Assembly (NCBI GenBank): GCA_963920575.1
Contig: OY986973.1
Coordinates: 22,177,851-22,241,850 of the forward strand
Reading direction: 5' to 3'
From: Narthecium ossifragum
Lineage: Eukaryota > Streptophyta > Magnoliopsida > Dioscoreales > Nartheciaceae
Length of the DNA stretch: 64,000 nucleotides
Positions within the stretch are counted from its first letter, which is position 1; each line of letters begins with the position of its first letter. The translations under genes were made by a program, and so were the position numbers. Positions 11,608-24,611 of this stretch are shown here, piece by piece. Under the pieces are notes generated by a model. It saw only the letters and a program-made list of their open reading frames with translations. It had not been told where the DNA came from and did no database searches.

Positions 11608-13793
11608 GCATATATGATCCTCTGTCCTCCCAAGTGGTAGTTATAGGTGAAAACCTTACTCCTGGAATCACAGTCACCTATTTCCTGAGTAGATTAGTCC
11701 AGGTATCCTCCAAAAGTGAGGGATGTGAAAAATGTTGCAGAGTTCATATTGTATCTTTGTGGCCCAGTTGGGTACAGTACTTTTGATGGCTGTTCAGGTT
11801 CCCTTTTCATTGAAAGACTGGTGGTGGTGAAAACAACCTTTGTCTTTGATTTTCCTGTATTAATGCATTATATGCATAACTAGATTGATACTGGAAATTC
11901 TGAGGTTTGCTCTTTGTGGTATTGGTGCATGTATTGTAGCAATAGTATCTAATTGATGGCTTTGCACATTATTCACTCTGTTAATGCATGGACTGACATC
12001 TTCTACTCGGAAAATTAGAGTCAACTTCCTCGAGATGTATATTTATATGTGCCTTCTCTTTTTGCTTCGGCGGTTATAAACTCCCATTTGCCAACAAGTT
12101 ATAAGTAGGGTGAATGCTTAAATTGCTCCAGAAATGAATGAACAACTCAAATTTTGGTTTCATTACTTGCTTTGTTTCTTGAGAGATAGTTCTTACTCGT
12201 TTTTCTTTTGCTATTATGAAATCGTCTTACTAATTTTCTATACAAGTTTGAATCATATTAAAGCCTCAGTGGTGTATTATGGAATTGGTGCATTCAAAGA
12301 TTGATTTTGTTATCTCGAGTAAAATTTATCTCTTGGCTGAATGTTGGTGTTTATCAGTGATGTAGCTGCCTTACCACACAATCTGAAGAAGGCTGTTCTA
12401 TAATTTTGTTTGTTTGACTGAGTCTTCTGATTCCTTGGCTCGTGTTAGAATAATTGTTTTAGAGTTAATTAGTTGCATTCTTTCAAGTAATCAAATACTA
12501 TCTTGATGGTCTTTATTCCATTTTGGAGCTCATTGTGTTAATTGAAAGCAGATCTAGTTCATTAGTACGTTATTTAGGTACTTTTTACTATCCTATACGG
12601 CAACAATAACTAATGCATCTAGCACTGATGACTATATGATTCCTTTTATTGGCTTTTACCAAATTTTTCAGTGTTCGGACCACGGCATCTGTTCCAAATC
12701 AGTTTCAACATCAGACACATTGTCTTGCAGAAAGATTGGAGGAAAACATGAGGACTTTAATGTGCACATGCCAATGTTTTCATTCATGCTTTGCTTGCAC
12801 AACTCAAACATACAGAAATGGATGAACAGCATTCTTTATCTTCACTATATGAGTTGGATTTTTGCAGAAAGTTTCATTTACATGCAAATCATGTGAACCA
12901 TACCTTCCATGCTTTAAACACTAGGATGGTTGGCATATGGAATTGATGTCTTATGACAAGGATTGCGCCTGGTACTTCTTGGAACAAGCTTAACTGAAGT
13001 TGTTTTTTGTCACATCATTCTTTATAGACCCAAAAATAATGATCTCTATTAGTTTCTTGATATTCCTGTATTTGGTTTAGGAAATTTTGATAGCGGAGAT
13101 TATAATTGTTGAGTGTGAATGAATGGCCAAGGTAGTGAGATGTCTGTATTCTGTACTCAAATAGGCTCAAAGGCTGCTGTATTGCAAGAAAGATTGAAGC
13201 ATATGTTCCATGTTATGTATTGGAGAATCTATGATGTGGAAGACTGAGCATGGCTTGCGGCGTGGATGCATGCATATGTAGGGCATTCAGAAGAAGTTGC
13301 AGACTATGTTGAGTTCTTAGAAAAGCTTGATTAAGATTGCGTGTGGATCTTGTGCATTCGCCAATCATTTTGCAGCATCTGTCCATCCGATTTAGGAACT
13401 TCTCAAAGTGAAATTTTTCTGATAGAGGCTTGTCGATTCTGGAAATTATTATTGATGATAGGAACTGTGATGCCATTTGAGAGGTGTAGCCCCGTGTAGG
13501 CGTGGAAAATGAGTTCAAAGTGGGCTATTTCCCAGAATGGAAGGAACACATCCTTTCAATAAAAAGCTTTGGAGGTGGCTTTCCTTCCATTGGATTCTTT
13601 TCCCATCCATCTAATCAACATAGCCTAAGCATTGTAGGTGGTGTTGAGAAGGTACTATCTAGCTAAATGCTTCAGATAAGGGTACCTATAAGTGATGTTT
13701 GTCTATTTTCCAAGAGAGTTTGATCTTAAAACCCGTCTTTCCAGGTACTAACTGGCCCTAAAAAGTACACGAAATCTTTGTAAATATGTCAAG
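11608..13793. other. Non-coding region after TFIIA-gamma
   Basis: AT-rich DNA, presumably the TFIIA-gamma 3' UTR and then intergenic. Short open frames (for example 12636-12896 and the minus-strand 13213-13518) show no family resemblance and no supporting splice pattern. I see no gene here. Confidence 0.5.
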
Positions 13794-13803
13794 GATATTG
13801 TAG

Positions 13804-13993
13804 TTTTTTTTTTTTTTTTTTTTTAATGAATTGAGCCCAAAAACTATATTGTTTACAACAAATACGACGGCAGCCTCGTCATTTTGCCACCACTCAAAAT
13901 TGGTGCAGTCCGATCTACACCGCTTTGCCACCTTATCGGCTATTATATTTGAGGATCTACAAATGAATAAGATCACTACTGCTTCAAAATCTA
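13804..13993 (-). mobile_element. 5'-truncated LINE insertion, 190 bp, with target duplication
   Basis: On the minus strand the insert reads the end of an RNase H domain (VILFICRSSNIIADKVAKRC) and then a 3' tail ending GGGCTCAATTCATT, followed by about 21 A (the T run at 13804-13824). It is bounded by a perfect 10-bp direct repeat GATATTGTAG at 13794-13803 and 13994-14003. Poly-A, severe 5' truncation and a target duplication together are the hallmark of target-primed reverse transcription. Confidence 0.85.
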
Positions 13994-14003
13994 GATATTG
14001 TAG

Positions 14004-15932
14004 TTTGAATATGTGATATTTAGGTGAAAAGGAGATTAGTATGGCATTTCCTAGAATAACTTGATTCTTAATACAAAATAAGATGGTTATTGGATCGCAT
14101 ATGAGAGAGCTTTTAGGTTTCGATTCCAGTTTCAGATCGACAAGCCAAAAACAAGACACGTTGCGGCCAAGAACGTATCGTTTCAGCTGAAACTTAAGAC
14201 CATGCTCCGAGCTGCTTGACTTATGCTCTTCATTGCATCGAACTAATCTAATGATCAGATCAGACCTTGCCAATTCTCATGAGGAGAGTAAACCTAATCA
14301 TATTTACTTCTCAAAAGACGAGAGAAATTACTTGGTCAACATTTAAGTCCAATGTGAAAATTTACATGCCCCGTCAATCCCCCAAAATTATTGATAACTC
14401 TCATCTAGTTCTCTTAGGATCAGTAGCGAGGAGGAGGAAGAAGAATAATAATAATACATGGACAAAAGATTTTTATATGGTTCACCTCATAAAAGGATTA
14501 CGTCCATGGAGTCATTGGAGGTTTTCATTATCATATAGACAAAGAGTCAATTACATGTTACATATGACGACCGCCTATTTAAACCCTTATATCCTAGGGT
14601 TTCAATACATTAGGGTATAGAAAAATTACATAAACTATTCTTATCAACATATCTCAAATCCGTTTACCTTTCAGGAGCGTTACCCTCAGAAACCTCGTCG
14701 ATGCTATGCCTCAAATCCCCATCAACTCTTCGTAGTGTGTCATGATCGGTCCGCATCATAATCCGCAACAAGCTCAACTAAAGAAATGATATAACAATGT
14801 GGCTATAGTACAACCGCTTAGTTAAGTCTTAATCATCATCCACAGACTAAAGAAATGAATGATATCAAGATGCTTAGTCACCGCAATGCTTGTCAAATCA
14901 TCAAAAGTAACGTCCCCTAGGGCTTTTTCGCAACAATACCAATCTATCTCCCTTGAACTTTAACTATAGACCATAGAGGGCTTCTTGCAATGTAAATTAA
15001 TCTATCAATCAAGAATAATTGATTAAAAGACATAAATGCTGCTTCTTTAATCTCTCTCTCTCCATGTAAACTAATATATCAATCAAGAATAATTCGGTCT
15101 TTGGATCTTAAATGAGTTAAAAATAAATATAATTAATGTGATTTGTTAAAAGAAATTTAACTATAGACTATAGAGGGCTTTTTACAAAAGAAACCAATAA
15201 AAGAGGGGGGCAAAATGCAAATATCAATCAGGTGATGCTCAACTAATGAAACAAAAAAATCAGGTGATTTTTTTTTTTTTTTTACATAGCTATAAGGTAA
15301 TATTTCAAAGGAATCTATGACCCAGTTCTCTATGGAAAGTAGGCTGTCTCACTCTTTGGCTTCTTTCTTTGAATGCTATATTAGTCTCCCTTCTTGGAGT
15401 AAATGATGTACTCATTAGTGTAAAGAAAGACGGGGGAGGGCAGAAAGAAAGAAAGGAGGTGGTCCAAAAGAGACATTTGGAGAACTCCACCCTAATCAAT
15501 ACAAATCATTCTATCTCATGTTTTTGCTCATAGTTTAAGAGCTTTAGCCCTTAGCCTAGATTTGGAAACATTAGAATAAAGGGTGAGTTAGACTTGATTA
15601 TTCATGCCAGCCAAAGATTGAGTAGTTCCCAATGCTAGAGAGAGAGAGAGAGAGAGATATGCTTCTAATTAACAAGATTTAGTTCATTGACTGGAAAATA
15701 TCAAAGCTCTTCTCCTCGAAAACTTGTAATTATGAAAATTTGAGGGGTCTTATCAAGAAAAAAAGGAAATTAAAAAAAATTGGCATTGTGAGGAGCTAAG
15801 AAAATACTTAATAAACTTGTTAAAGAAACAAGATAGTTTTTCCTAAGAAAAATGCAATTCTTTAGTGATTGAAGAAATCACATTATTGAGGGATACGACT
15901 AGATCCTAATCGGATGCGGATCCAAGTTAATG
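14004..15932. other. AT-rich intergenic DNA, no gene seen
   Basis: No supported exon. A (GA)n run lies at about 15638-15657 and a T run at about 15267-15283. The stretch 14310-14640, with CCTATTTAAACCC and CCTAGGGTTTC, looks like part of an LTR but I found no partner or ends. Two similar segments near 14985-15020 and 15055-15095 repeat ATATCAATCAAGAATAATT. Confidence 0.45.
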
Positions 15933-15941
15933 GATGAAATG

Positions 15942-17197
15942 GGGATTTTTCATTTTGGTACCTGCATTTTCTCAGAATTACATTTTGCTACCACTAGATT
16001 TGGGATTTGCAATTCAATACCACCAAATTATAAACTAAATGAAATTTAATTCAGACTTCCGACTCCGTTACTTCCGTTACTATAATTTATATTGCACCCG
16101 TTTCCTGCCACGGTTAGATCGTACAGAGAGATCGTGGGCATCGTCTGTGGCTATATCAAAACCGTCACCATCTCTATGTCGGAACCTTCGCAACCCGTGT
16201 TTGCCCACCGCCTCTCGACTCTTCGCAGCGTCACCGTCATCCGTCTCTCTCCCGCTGATGCCAAGATCCTCTACCGGCGTCGATTCTCCGCCACGGAGTT
16301 CATCCTGAGCGACATCGACGCCATGCTCCGCAACCAGCTCTCCGTCGGGACCTTCCTTGCCGTGTATAGAGGCAACTGAGAGGTGGTGATGTGGGAGGGA
16401 GCGGAGGCGTTCCTAGCGGCGCCGCTGAAATCCTGGGCAGTGGCGAGCGTATGGGACTGCACTGGAGTGTTCCGGCTTGAGCTGCGGGCCGCCGGACGGG
16501 GCCATCGAGGGGCGCCGAACACGGGAGCCCATCAGCGCCAGCTTCGGGTTCTTCGACAACATCTTGTTGGCGACGTCCAAATAGGCCTCCTTTGTCTTCC
16601 TTGGAGCTTGTGACAGAGCTTTGAGCACCGCCTGGTGGTTCACCGCCGGCGCCAAGCTCGATCGCCGTGAGTATTCCTTTAGTTTTTGTTCAACCTCTAG
16701 TCTTTCTCTGCTCCACTCGTACTTCCACCTCCTCTGGCTCTCCTCCCACCTCCTCGCCAGCCCACGTTCCTCTTTCCCATGTTCAGACTCTGGTTTAGTC
16801 TTGTATAATTGAAAGGGGAGACGGGCGGTTGGTTGGGTGGTGACGGGGGTTGCGGGACGGTAGAGGAACGGCGTGGTAGGGAGGGCCGCGGGCGGCGGCT
16901 TGGAGGGCGACACCGATGCCGAGCTCCAGTGAGGAGCAGGGACGAGGGAGAGAGACAAGAGCAGGGGAAACGGAGAGAGAGTGGAGAAAGAGAGGGAGAC
17001 ACGTGGCTGTTTGGGCTGACGGTAGTCACATGCGTGTCACGTGACCAGTTTACCGTTAGCCCACTTAACCCCGTTGGGGGGCTTGGACCACTTTGCCACG
17101 TTACTATAAATTAATGGTATTCAATTGCAAATCTCAAACATGATGGTATCAAAGTACATTTCTGGGAAAATGCAGGGTAGCAGAATGTAAAAATCCC
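15942..17197. mobile_element. Pack-MULE carrying gene fragments
   Basis: The element is 1256 bp. Its terminal inverted repeats run for about 85 bp: left GGGATTTTTCATTTTGGTAC and the inverse of the right GGGATTTTTACATTCTGCTA, continuing with shared TGCATTTTC and GATTTGCAATT blocks. The flanks are GATGAAATG (15933-15941) and GATGAAAGG (17198-17206), a 9-bp target duplication with one mismatch. The GC-rich interior contrasts with the AT-rich flanks and includes a PP2C-derived segment on the minus strand (16524-16748). A second open stretch on the plus strand (16092-16379) is also GC-rich but unrecognised. There is no transposase. Confidence 0.85.
16524..16748 (-). pseudogene. Captured fragment of a POLTERGEIST-like protein phosphatase 2C
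   Basis: The minus strand reads WKYEWSRERLEVEQKLKEYS, then VNHQAVLKALSQAPRKTKEA, then YLDVANKMLSKNPKLALMGS. This matches the part of POL/PLL-type plant PP2Cs just before the metal-binding core, where family members read close to ALSxALxKTEEAYLDxADKM and ENPELALMGS. The similarity stops after LALMGS, so the catalytic Asp motifs are absent. The intact host gene is not in this window. The fragment cannot have phosphatase activity. It could be transcribed in sense or antisense from the element. Confidence 0.75.
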
Positions 17198-17206
17198 GAT
17201 GAAAGG

Positions 17207-19016
17207 TAATCCATCGGTTGTCAAGTCCGGATCCGGGTTCGGGTTATCGGATCTGGGTAGGTGCGGGAAATCACCCTTATGGTGTGCGTCGCCATCACTG
17301 GTAGGCCTCTGGAATCACAGCCGTCAAATGGCGACTCCACACCAATTCATTCGCATGTGGTACTGACTCGAACCGTTAAATGTGGGTTTCACTCGAGGCA
17401 CCGAACTTTTATTAGTTAGAACAAGGTGAGACTTCTTAAGAGATCTTAAAACATAACTTTGCTTATTCATATATAAAGAGTTGGACTTAATGTTTTTTTT
17501 TCCTTCAATTTCTGTTTCAAGAGAGCATGATTTCTAATTTTTCAGCATTTAATAGATCGAAGTATATCTTGATTTGATTTCTAAACAATTCTTCTTCTTT
17601 TTTCCCTTTAAATGAATACTGGAAAGGCACCAATCTATTCACTGCAGTTAAGTGTTGAGCAATATAATACAGTGAGAGGAGGAACTTTTTGCCAAATATG
17701 ATACATGATATTCATTTTTTACACTTTAAGATCCCTCTCATGTTTTTTATATAATATGACTACATACATGTAAGGAATACGCGTATAATTTTTGATTATA
17801 CCTGTATCATGATACGCGTATAATTATTGTTTATATATGTATTAGTTTATACACGTGTTTCCAAAAGCAATAATAATATTAAATAATACACAGATTAAAA
17901 AAAAATCCAAGATCTAGAAAAAGAATCATTTGTATAAATCAACCAAAAGTTGGTGAGGAGATGAGAGAGAGAGATTGAAGTTCTTCTTGGTAGCCTCTGC
18001 TTAATCATTCAATTGGTCCCCTCCTTTCTCTCTCTCTCATATCCAGAACTTGGTTTTCAATGCTATAATAAACTTTGATATTGGTTTCTCTCTCATTACT
18101 TGTTATATCTCTGTCTAGCTATCTGATGATGAAAGAGAAAGAGTGAAGAATGGAGATGTGAGAGGGAGGGAGGGGGGTGATCCCTGAGAAGAAAGAAAGT
18201 GACAGTAGGAAGAAAGCCCATATTGGAGCAACTGTTGTTATCTCTCAGTTGTGATATAATGTTGACATGGCCTCAAAGCTAGCAGGGTTTGGGATTAATG
18301 CACTTGGACTGGAGTTGGTATCTTTCCTTTTTCTGTTTCTTCTCTTCTTGTAGCATTGGTGGTTGTTCCTTTGCCTTGAATCATTATTAGAGTTTTGTGT
18401 GGCTTTGGGCTGGCTTTGGAGCTCTGAGTGAGGCCTTTTAATGGCTAGATTGGGTGCTAGAGATCTCTAATAAGACCCATGTATTCTTATGTTCTGGAGG
18501 AGATTCTCTCTCTCTCTGTCTCTCTCTGATTAGCTTGTCTTTTCAATTTGCTGGCCTTGTGTCCTTTGATGCGTTTTGTTGGTCCCTGGGCTCTTTGGGG
18601 TCCTTACATTAGATGCCTGGTCAGTGATGTTTTCTTTCAGGGGTTGAAAGATTAGATCTTTACAGTGATCTATGAGCTTGTGCTTGTGGCTTTCTGCTCT
18701 CTGTCTTAGGGTCTTGTGGGTACTTGTTCTTCTGTTGAAATTTGTGGCGCCTGATTCAATCTGGATTTCTATCTATTTTCCAACTGTTTACTGTTATATT
18801 GAGTGATTCGGTTGGATCTCTTTACAGCTTTACTGATACAAGCCATGATCTTTTCTCAATGTCCAATAAATGATCCTTGTCCACTCCCTAAATTTTGGTA
18901 ATTCAGGGATTTTGTTGATTCTCTATGGTGTTCATATGCTGTCTATAGTCCACAAAGTTTAAGAGCGGAGAGATTCATCCTGAATCAGTAACATTGTTGA
19001 GAGGAGTTGATAGCAT
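17207..19016 (+). promoter_or_regulatory. Upstream and leader region of the bHLH gene
   Basis: No coding exon. The first part is AT-rich with repeated GATACGCGTATAATT-like blocks (about 17780-17830). From about 17960 the DNA becomes GA/CT-rich, with several CT runs around 18020-18040 and 18500-18530, typical of plant 5' leaders. A leader intron is likely but its ends are not certain. No TATA box stands out. Confidence 0.4.
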
Positions 19017-21711
19017 ATGGATTTCGATGAGAAGGATAAATCTGGTTTGGAGAAGAAGGTTGATCATTTGAGCTGCCATTCTTCAATCTCTGCTAATTGG
19101 CAGTTTGGCAACACATCGATTGCGGCCTTCCAAGGGAACTCATCCATTGAGGAATCCTTCTCTCCTAACCTCTGGAACCACCCTTCTGGTCCTCCGAGGA
19201 GCAACTCCAACAGACCAAATATGGGTTGGAGTTCTTCTGAAACAGTACATAAAAGTGCAGCTTTCCTATTGTCTGACGCTGGAATTCTTCCCCAAAATCT
19301 CCCTGAGATCCCTGCTGATTCTGCTTTCATTGAGCGAGCTGCGAAACTTTCATGCTTCAATGGCGGTAATTTGGTTGGTATGATGAACCCCTTTGGTCCT
19401 TCTGAATCCTTTAGTCCATACCCTATTGCTGCAGCATCTATAACGAACATTAGAGAAGTTGCCAATGATGTGACAAAGTATAGTGGTCATGTATCATCAA
19501 ATCATGAGATTCCTGATAGGAACCGAAGAGATAGTGATGGGTCAGGAGAGCCAGAGCTCAATAGAGGTCATCACGAAGAAAATTTTTGTTCAGTCGATAC
19601 TGCCGCGGCAGGAGATTCTTCTTCTGAAGGGTTTGGTTCTAAGAAGAGGAAGCGCCGTAATCAGGTCAGCCATTTCATTTTTCTTACATACTTGCTAATT
19701 TGATCAAAGTACATCAATGGATGATTCATTTTATTGATCATACTTGTGTATATTGCAGGATGTCAGCTTGGACCAAGTACAAGGAAGGTCACAAGTGGCC
19801 GCAGAGACTGCAAAGGAGAGTACTGAAGCCAAATTGCAGAAAGGTGAACGCAATAGCTCACAGATGCCTTGTATGAAACCTGCTGAAAAACAAGGTAAAA
19901 ATGGCACGGATGCACCCAAGGAAGATTATGTTCATGTGAGAGCTAGGCGTGGCCAAGCGACAAACAGCCATAGTCTTGCAGAAAGAGTAAGCACTCAATT
20001 TTTCAGTTCATATTAGTTATCCAACTTTTTCACAAAGTTTTCTTTCACAGATGTGATGACTTAATTTACTGCAGGTAAGGAGGGAAAAGATTAGTGAAAG
20101 GATGAAGTATCTTCAGGACCTAGTGCCTGGTTGCAGTAAAGTATGTTTCCAACATGATATTAGGGTGTTTGAGAGTTCAAATTCTTGTTGTATTCTTATC
20201 CTGTGAATCAAGTCCAGGTTACCGGGAAGGCGGTCATGCTGGATGAGATCATCAACTATGTTCAATCTCTGCAGCGGCAGGTTGAGGTATGTTTTCATGA
20301 TCAAATATTGTTTTGGGAGATAAAAGTTGCTTGGAGCTAAATTTCAGTGATGCTACAGGCTCGTGGTTAACAAACTGGCAACATTTGCTGCAGTCAGTTG
20401 GTTAGGTTCCAATTGAAACTAATGAACCATAGCTTTGTTTTCTTGTGCTAGTTTCTCTCTATGAAGCTTGCAGCTGTAAATCCACATCTGGACTTCAACA
20501 TTGAAGGGCTTCTTGCTAAAGATGTACGTAAGATCTTTCTGCAGTTATTTCAATCAGAATCTATGCGAAAAGAAGCTATACTTGATGTTACAGGCTCTCA
20601 GACTTTCTGCCACATTAAACTCTTTTATAAGATTGACAGGACCAACTTTATATCTTCCTATAGATGTTACATTCTCACAGTGTGACCAATTGTTCTAACC
20701 TTGATGACCGTTTACGACAGCTCTTTCAACTGCGGATGAATACTTCATCAGCCTTTAGTTTCTCGCCGGATTTGATTCATGCCCAATTGTACCCACCTCA
20801 ACAGTTCTTAGCTCAAGCTGGGATATCTGGCACAGTGAACTCTTCGGATACATTTCGAAGGGCAATGAATGCTCAATTGACTGATATGGGTGATTACAAA
20901 GAAGCCCTACCTCAGGTTTGCCTGTATAAATGTACATACGTCTTCGCATTTTGCCTTTCAGAATGACATCATGGTTTTCCTTGCTTTTCAAACATTCAAA
21001 ACTGTATTCATTGTTTAGTTAGCAAGAATTAGAAAGGCAATAGGTTAACTTTAGACTTGAATGCTTTGTTTCTACAAAGATATATCTATAATCAAAGCAT
21101 GTGTGCCTTTCAAAGCTGTAGCATTTATAAGAAAAGACATTTTTGTTACATGACACTAAAGCAGCAGCTGGTAAAACTACATTTTTAAGAGAAAAAGCAT
21201 TGGATATGCTTTATTGAAACTACTTTTGTAGAGTATTGATCTATGTAAAGCATTGGTGGAATAGCATTCATTCGTTGAAACATTATTTGATGTTATTTGT
21301 CAAATTTAACTTCCAGACATATTTTCATATCACAGTTCAAATAGTAGTTCTACTGAGATCATCTTGTGCCACTTAATCGTTGCCTTCAAGTTAACTGCTA
21401 AATGGTAATTTAACTAACAACCCGATATTTACTTCAGAAGAACTTTTACACATGTACTAATACTACAATAAATGGCTGTAAAACATTCAAATTTCTGTAT
21501 GTCTGACTGATATCCATATAAACTAAACTGAATAAAGCACTTTTAATTAATTGTGTCCTATTTTTCTTTCTTGGCTTTTTGAAAACAAAATCAGGTAACA
21601 ACTACATGGGATGATGAGATCCACAATGTCGCGTCATTACCCTTGGGCTCCAATCCTCCTCTGAACACCCAAGAATTCATTGGAAAACACGGCGATGGCT
21701 TCTCCTTATAA
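19017..21711 (+). CDS. bHLH transcription factor, CIB/bHLH49-62-78-like
   Basis: Seven coding exons, each a multiple of three, with GT-AG borders: 19017-19664, 19759-19986, 20075-20140, 20218-20286, 20452-20523, 20721-20915 and 21595-21711 (TAA). The product is 464 aa. The bHLH domain is split over exons 2-5: basic region [16 protein letters not shown], then [20 protein letters not shown], loop, and [20 protein letters not shown]. The basic region has His287, Glu291 and Arg295, the triad expected for G-box/E-box (CACGTG) binding. KKRKRRNQ near residue 210 and the basic region can act as nuclear localisation signals. The long N-terminal part is Ser/Asn-rich and acidic, a typical activation region. 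The exon pattern and the GLLAKD and PPQQFL motifs after the domain fit plant subfamily XII (bHLH49, 62, 74-78, CIB), which act in flowering, brassinosteroid and growth control. The exact orthologue is not certain. The gene appears intact. Confidence 0.93.
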
Positions 21712-22164
21712 TCATATAATTTCTCGCCTCCCTTCACAGGGTTGCTTCGGCTGACTCTGCCGAGATTGGAGCTGTGATGCTAAAGCCCCTTGCCACTCAG
21801 AATTCATGGCTATGAGCCCATGATATGAAGCTAATAGACTATAATTAGTGTGTGATAGAATGAATAGGTGCTTGTACATATATTTATCATCATCTGATTG
21901 GTCCAGTGTTCACTAAATACACATTTAATCACATGGACAGATGTTGTATAGCATATGTAGAGTGGTTCAGGTTCAGTGATGATCACATTATTCCTTTTAT
22001 TGAGAGGTACCATTTAAGTAAAAAGTCCATGTAATCTTCTTAAACTCTAGCATTCTCAATGAGGGTTGGCTATTTAAAACAAGGTGAGTTGGAGATGGAT
22101 TTGTAATGAAATTGGCTGCTCTGAATTTGCAGGAAATAGCAGAGATATTTGTCTTTCTTTTTCT
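21712..22164. other. 3' region of the bHLH gene
   Basis: AT-rich non-coding DNA, presumably the bHLH 3' UTR and a short intergenic stretch, ending at the LINE tail. Confidence 0.5.
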
Positions 22165-24611
22165 TTTTTGATGAATTGAGCCGAAGCTAAGGATTATTTA
22201 CAGGACTTGCTTAAAGGGCTTGCAACCCTTCCTCTGCCTGCCACACTAGGCCAACGTTGGATAGACGACAGCATCTAGCAACTCTATCTGCTTAGACATT
22301 GGCAGATCTCAGAATGTGAACAACTACAATAGACTCAAACTCCATGAAAAGTCTTCAGACCAACTTCGCATGCTCCTCCTCTTCCTTCAGCCAGGTTCTT
22401 TGCCCCATGAATACGTCGACCACCTCCTTCGATCCTTGTATCCAATGTAGCACCCCACTACCTCACTAACATCAGTGGCTACCACTCCAACCGCAGTCTT
22501 GAGATCGCCGGCCATCTCATGAGAAGCATCCACCTGCAAGATCATCGTGCCCTCTTCCAAGACACGTTCCTTGGAAGCGCTATCGGTCCTCTTTTGGGCT
22601 AGGAACTCCTCCGCTAGTCGCTTGGCACGCCGCCCAACAGTTTCAGCAGTTTCACATGCCTCTCCATAAACTCTGTCGTTCCTCTGCTTCCACGCCAACC
22701 AAATGCCATAACCTAGATAAGCCTGAAGCTTTCGAACCCCATGATGGCTTGAAGACCGAGTAAACACCCTCAACATGTTGACTTGGTTCCAATCACAAGC
22801 ACCGACACCCAGCTCTCCCAAAAGCCAATCCACCACCCGACGGATAAAATAACATCCAAACAGGGCATGATCTACCGTTTCATCGGCACCACACCAGGGG
22901 CATCATCGATCACTAGACAGGTGCACACACCAAAGGGCATACCTCACTGCAAGCTTTCCCCTCAGCGCCCTCCACAAAAACTGCCGAACACGGGGACCCA
23001 CCGGGAGTCGCCACAAGCAGGGCCAACTGAACTGCTATGTTTCGTTGGAACATCGGCTGAAGCCGCTGAACCATTGAAGAAAGAGGAAGTACGTCGAGGA
23101 TGAGGAAACAGATCCATCGCTACTAAACTCCCACCAGGCCTTATCTCTGCTCCCTACGGTGGCAAAGGGGAGACCTGCAATGGTGTCAGCAAGCTCTGGG
23201 TGAAACAGTGCATGCAGTAACCCAATGTTCCAACCATGCTCCCCCTGCAGATCTTTAACCAACATGTCCCCCATCTCTGAATTCATGAGACATGGTGTGT
23301 TGGTTAGTGTTTCATCCCTCACCCAGCAATCTCTCATTACGTTCACTTGGCTCACATGTCCGGGAACCCACTTGAGCCCAAGCCGCAAATCTTCCACAAC
23401 CGCACATACCATTTGCCAGTGTTTAGAGCTCTTCTACTATAATGGTATGTCGGCAGAGCCCCAGCCCAACTGTACTTAGCTCGAGCCAACCTGGTCCAAA
23501 TTGAGCCTTGATCATCGAGGAATACAACCTCCCCTTTGACCTTCAAAGCCCTCTGTCAAATGGAAAAGTCTCCAAGCCCCAAACCTCCTCACTCCTTGGC
23601 TTTGCACACATCTGGCCATGTTACTACATTGAAACCATATATTCTTCCTTGCTAAAGGAAACCGCGTCACATGCTCTCCAAGCTCCTGATAACCAATGCA
23701 GGAATAGAGGATGTAGTCATAGCATGAATCGGAATTCCTTACAAGACTGACTTGAGAAGAGTGACCCGTCCCACTTCCGAGAGATGCCTCCCTTATTAGG
23801 AAAGAATACGATTGGACATCTTCTCATCCAGGGGGGTAAAGTCCGCTACATGGAGCTTCCTCGAGGTAAGAGGGGCTCCCAGATACTGCCAACCACCATT
23901 CTTCTCGCCCACGCCAAGAACACCGCGTATCGCAATGCAACGACACTTGTCAACTGACTTGGAGAACTTGATGCTACTCTTATAGGGATTCATCTCCAAC
24001 CCACTCAAGACATGGAAGAGTGTAAGTTTCAACTTCAATATCTTTGCTTCAAGGCATGTGGCATAGGTCACTAACAAGCAATCATTCGTGTAGAGAAGGT
24101 GGGAGATGTTGAAGTCCGTGCCTCTGAAACTAAGCCCCTCTAACTTTGAGTTAGGGTTGTCAAGAATTCTCGATAAGGTTTCTTGAACAAGGATGAAGAT
24201 ATACGGTGATAGCGGGCCGCCCTGGCGAAATAGCGGGTCGCCATGGCGAAGGCCCCGCTTGGAGTGAACGGGACCATGAACCTCGCTATTGATGATGAAA
24301 GAGTAGCGGGTATCTTTCACACAGGCCATGATCCAGCTAATCCACGTAGGAGGGAAATCCATTCTTAGGATAACCTCCTCTAAGAAGGACCAACGAACCC
24401 AATCATATGCCGACATGAGATCCACCTTCATGGCCATAAGGCTTCTAGTCTTCGAGGCAACATCCACATAGTGCATCGCCTCCTGAGCCGCATCAATGCT
24501 GTCAAAGATGCATCTCCCTTCTAAAAAAGCCTATTGATTCAAACTCACTAGCTGCCCAAGAGGGCCCTTAAGCCTACGAACCAAGATCAAAGTTACCACT
24601 TTGTACCCTAC
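22165..24611 (-). mobile_element. LINE (L1-type) retrotransposon relic, 3' part
   Basis: Reading leftwards on the minus strand: a reverse transcriptase core (24530-23800, including AFLEGRCIFDSIDAAQEAMH and MAMKVDLMSAYDWVRWSFLE), a zf-RVT linker (about 23550-22850), and an RNase H start (MILQVDASHEMAGDLKTAVG, about 22545). It ends with a 3' tail TAGCTTCGGCTCAATTCATC and A-rich DNA at 22185-22150. The RT active site, normally YADD, reads YTND, and the QGDPLSP loop holds a duplication (GDPLFRQGGPLSPY). Frameshifts separate the segments. It is inactive. The 5' continuation lies at 28468-28675, beyond the nested LTRs. Confidence 0.85.

Noticed and set aside
12636..13518. Small frames after TFIIA-gamma as a further gene
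   Set aside because: No domain and no consistent exon-intron pattern.
14310..14640. LTR fragment
   Set aside because: TATTTAAACCC and CCTAGGGTTTC are suggestive, but there are no TG...CA ends, partner LTR or target duplication.
23035..24476. Minus-strand frames as host genes
   Set aside because: They are reverse transcriptase and zf-RVT parts of a dead LINE with a mutated active site and frameshifts.
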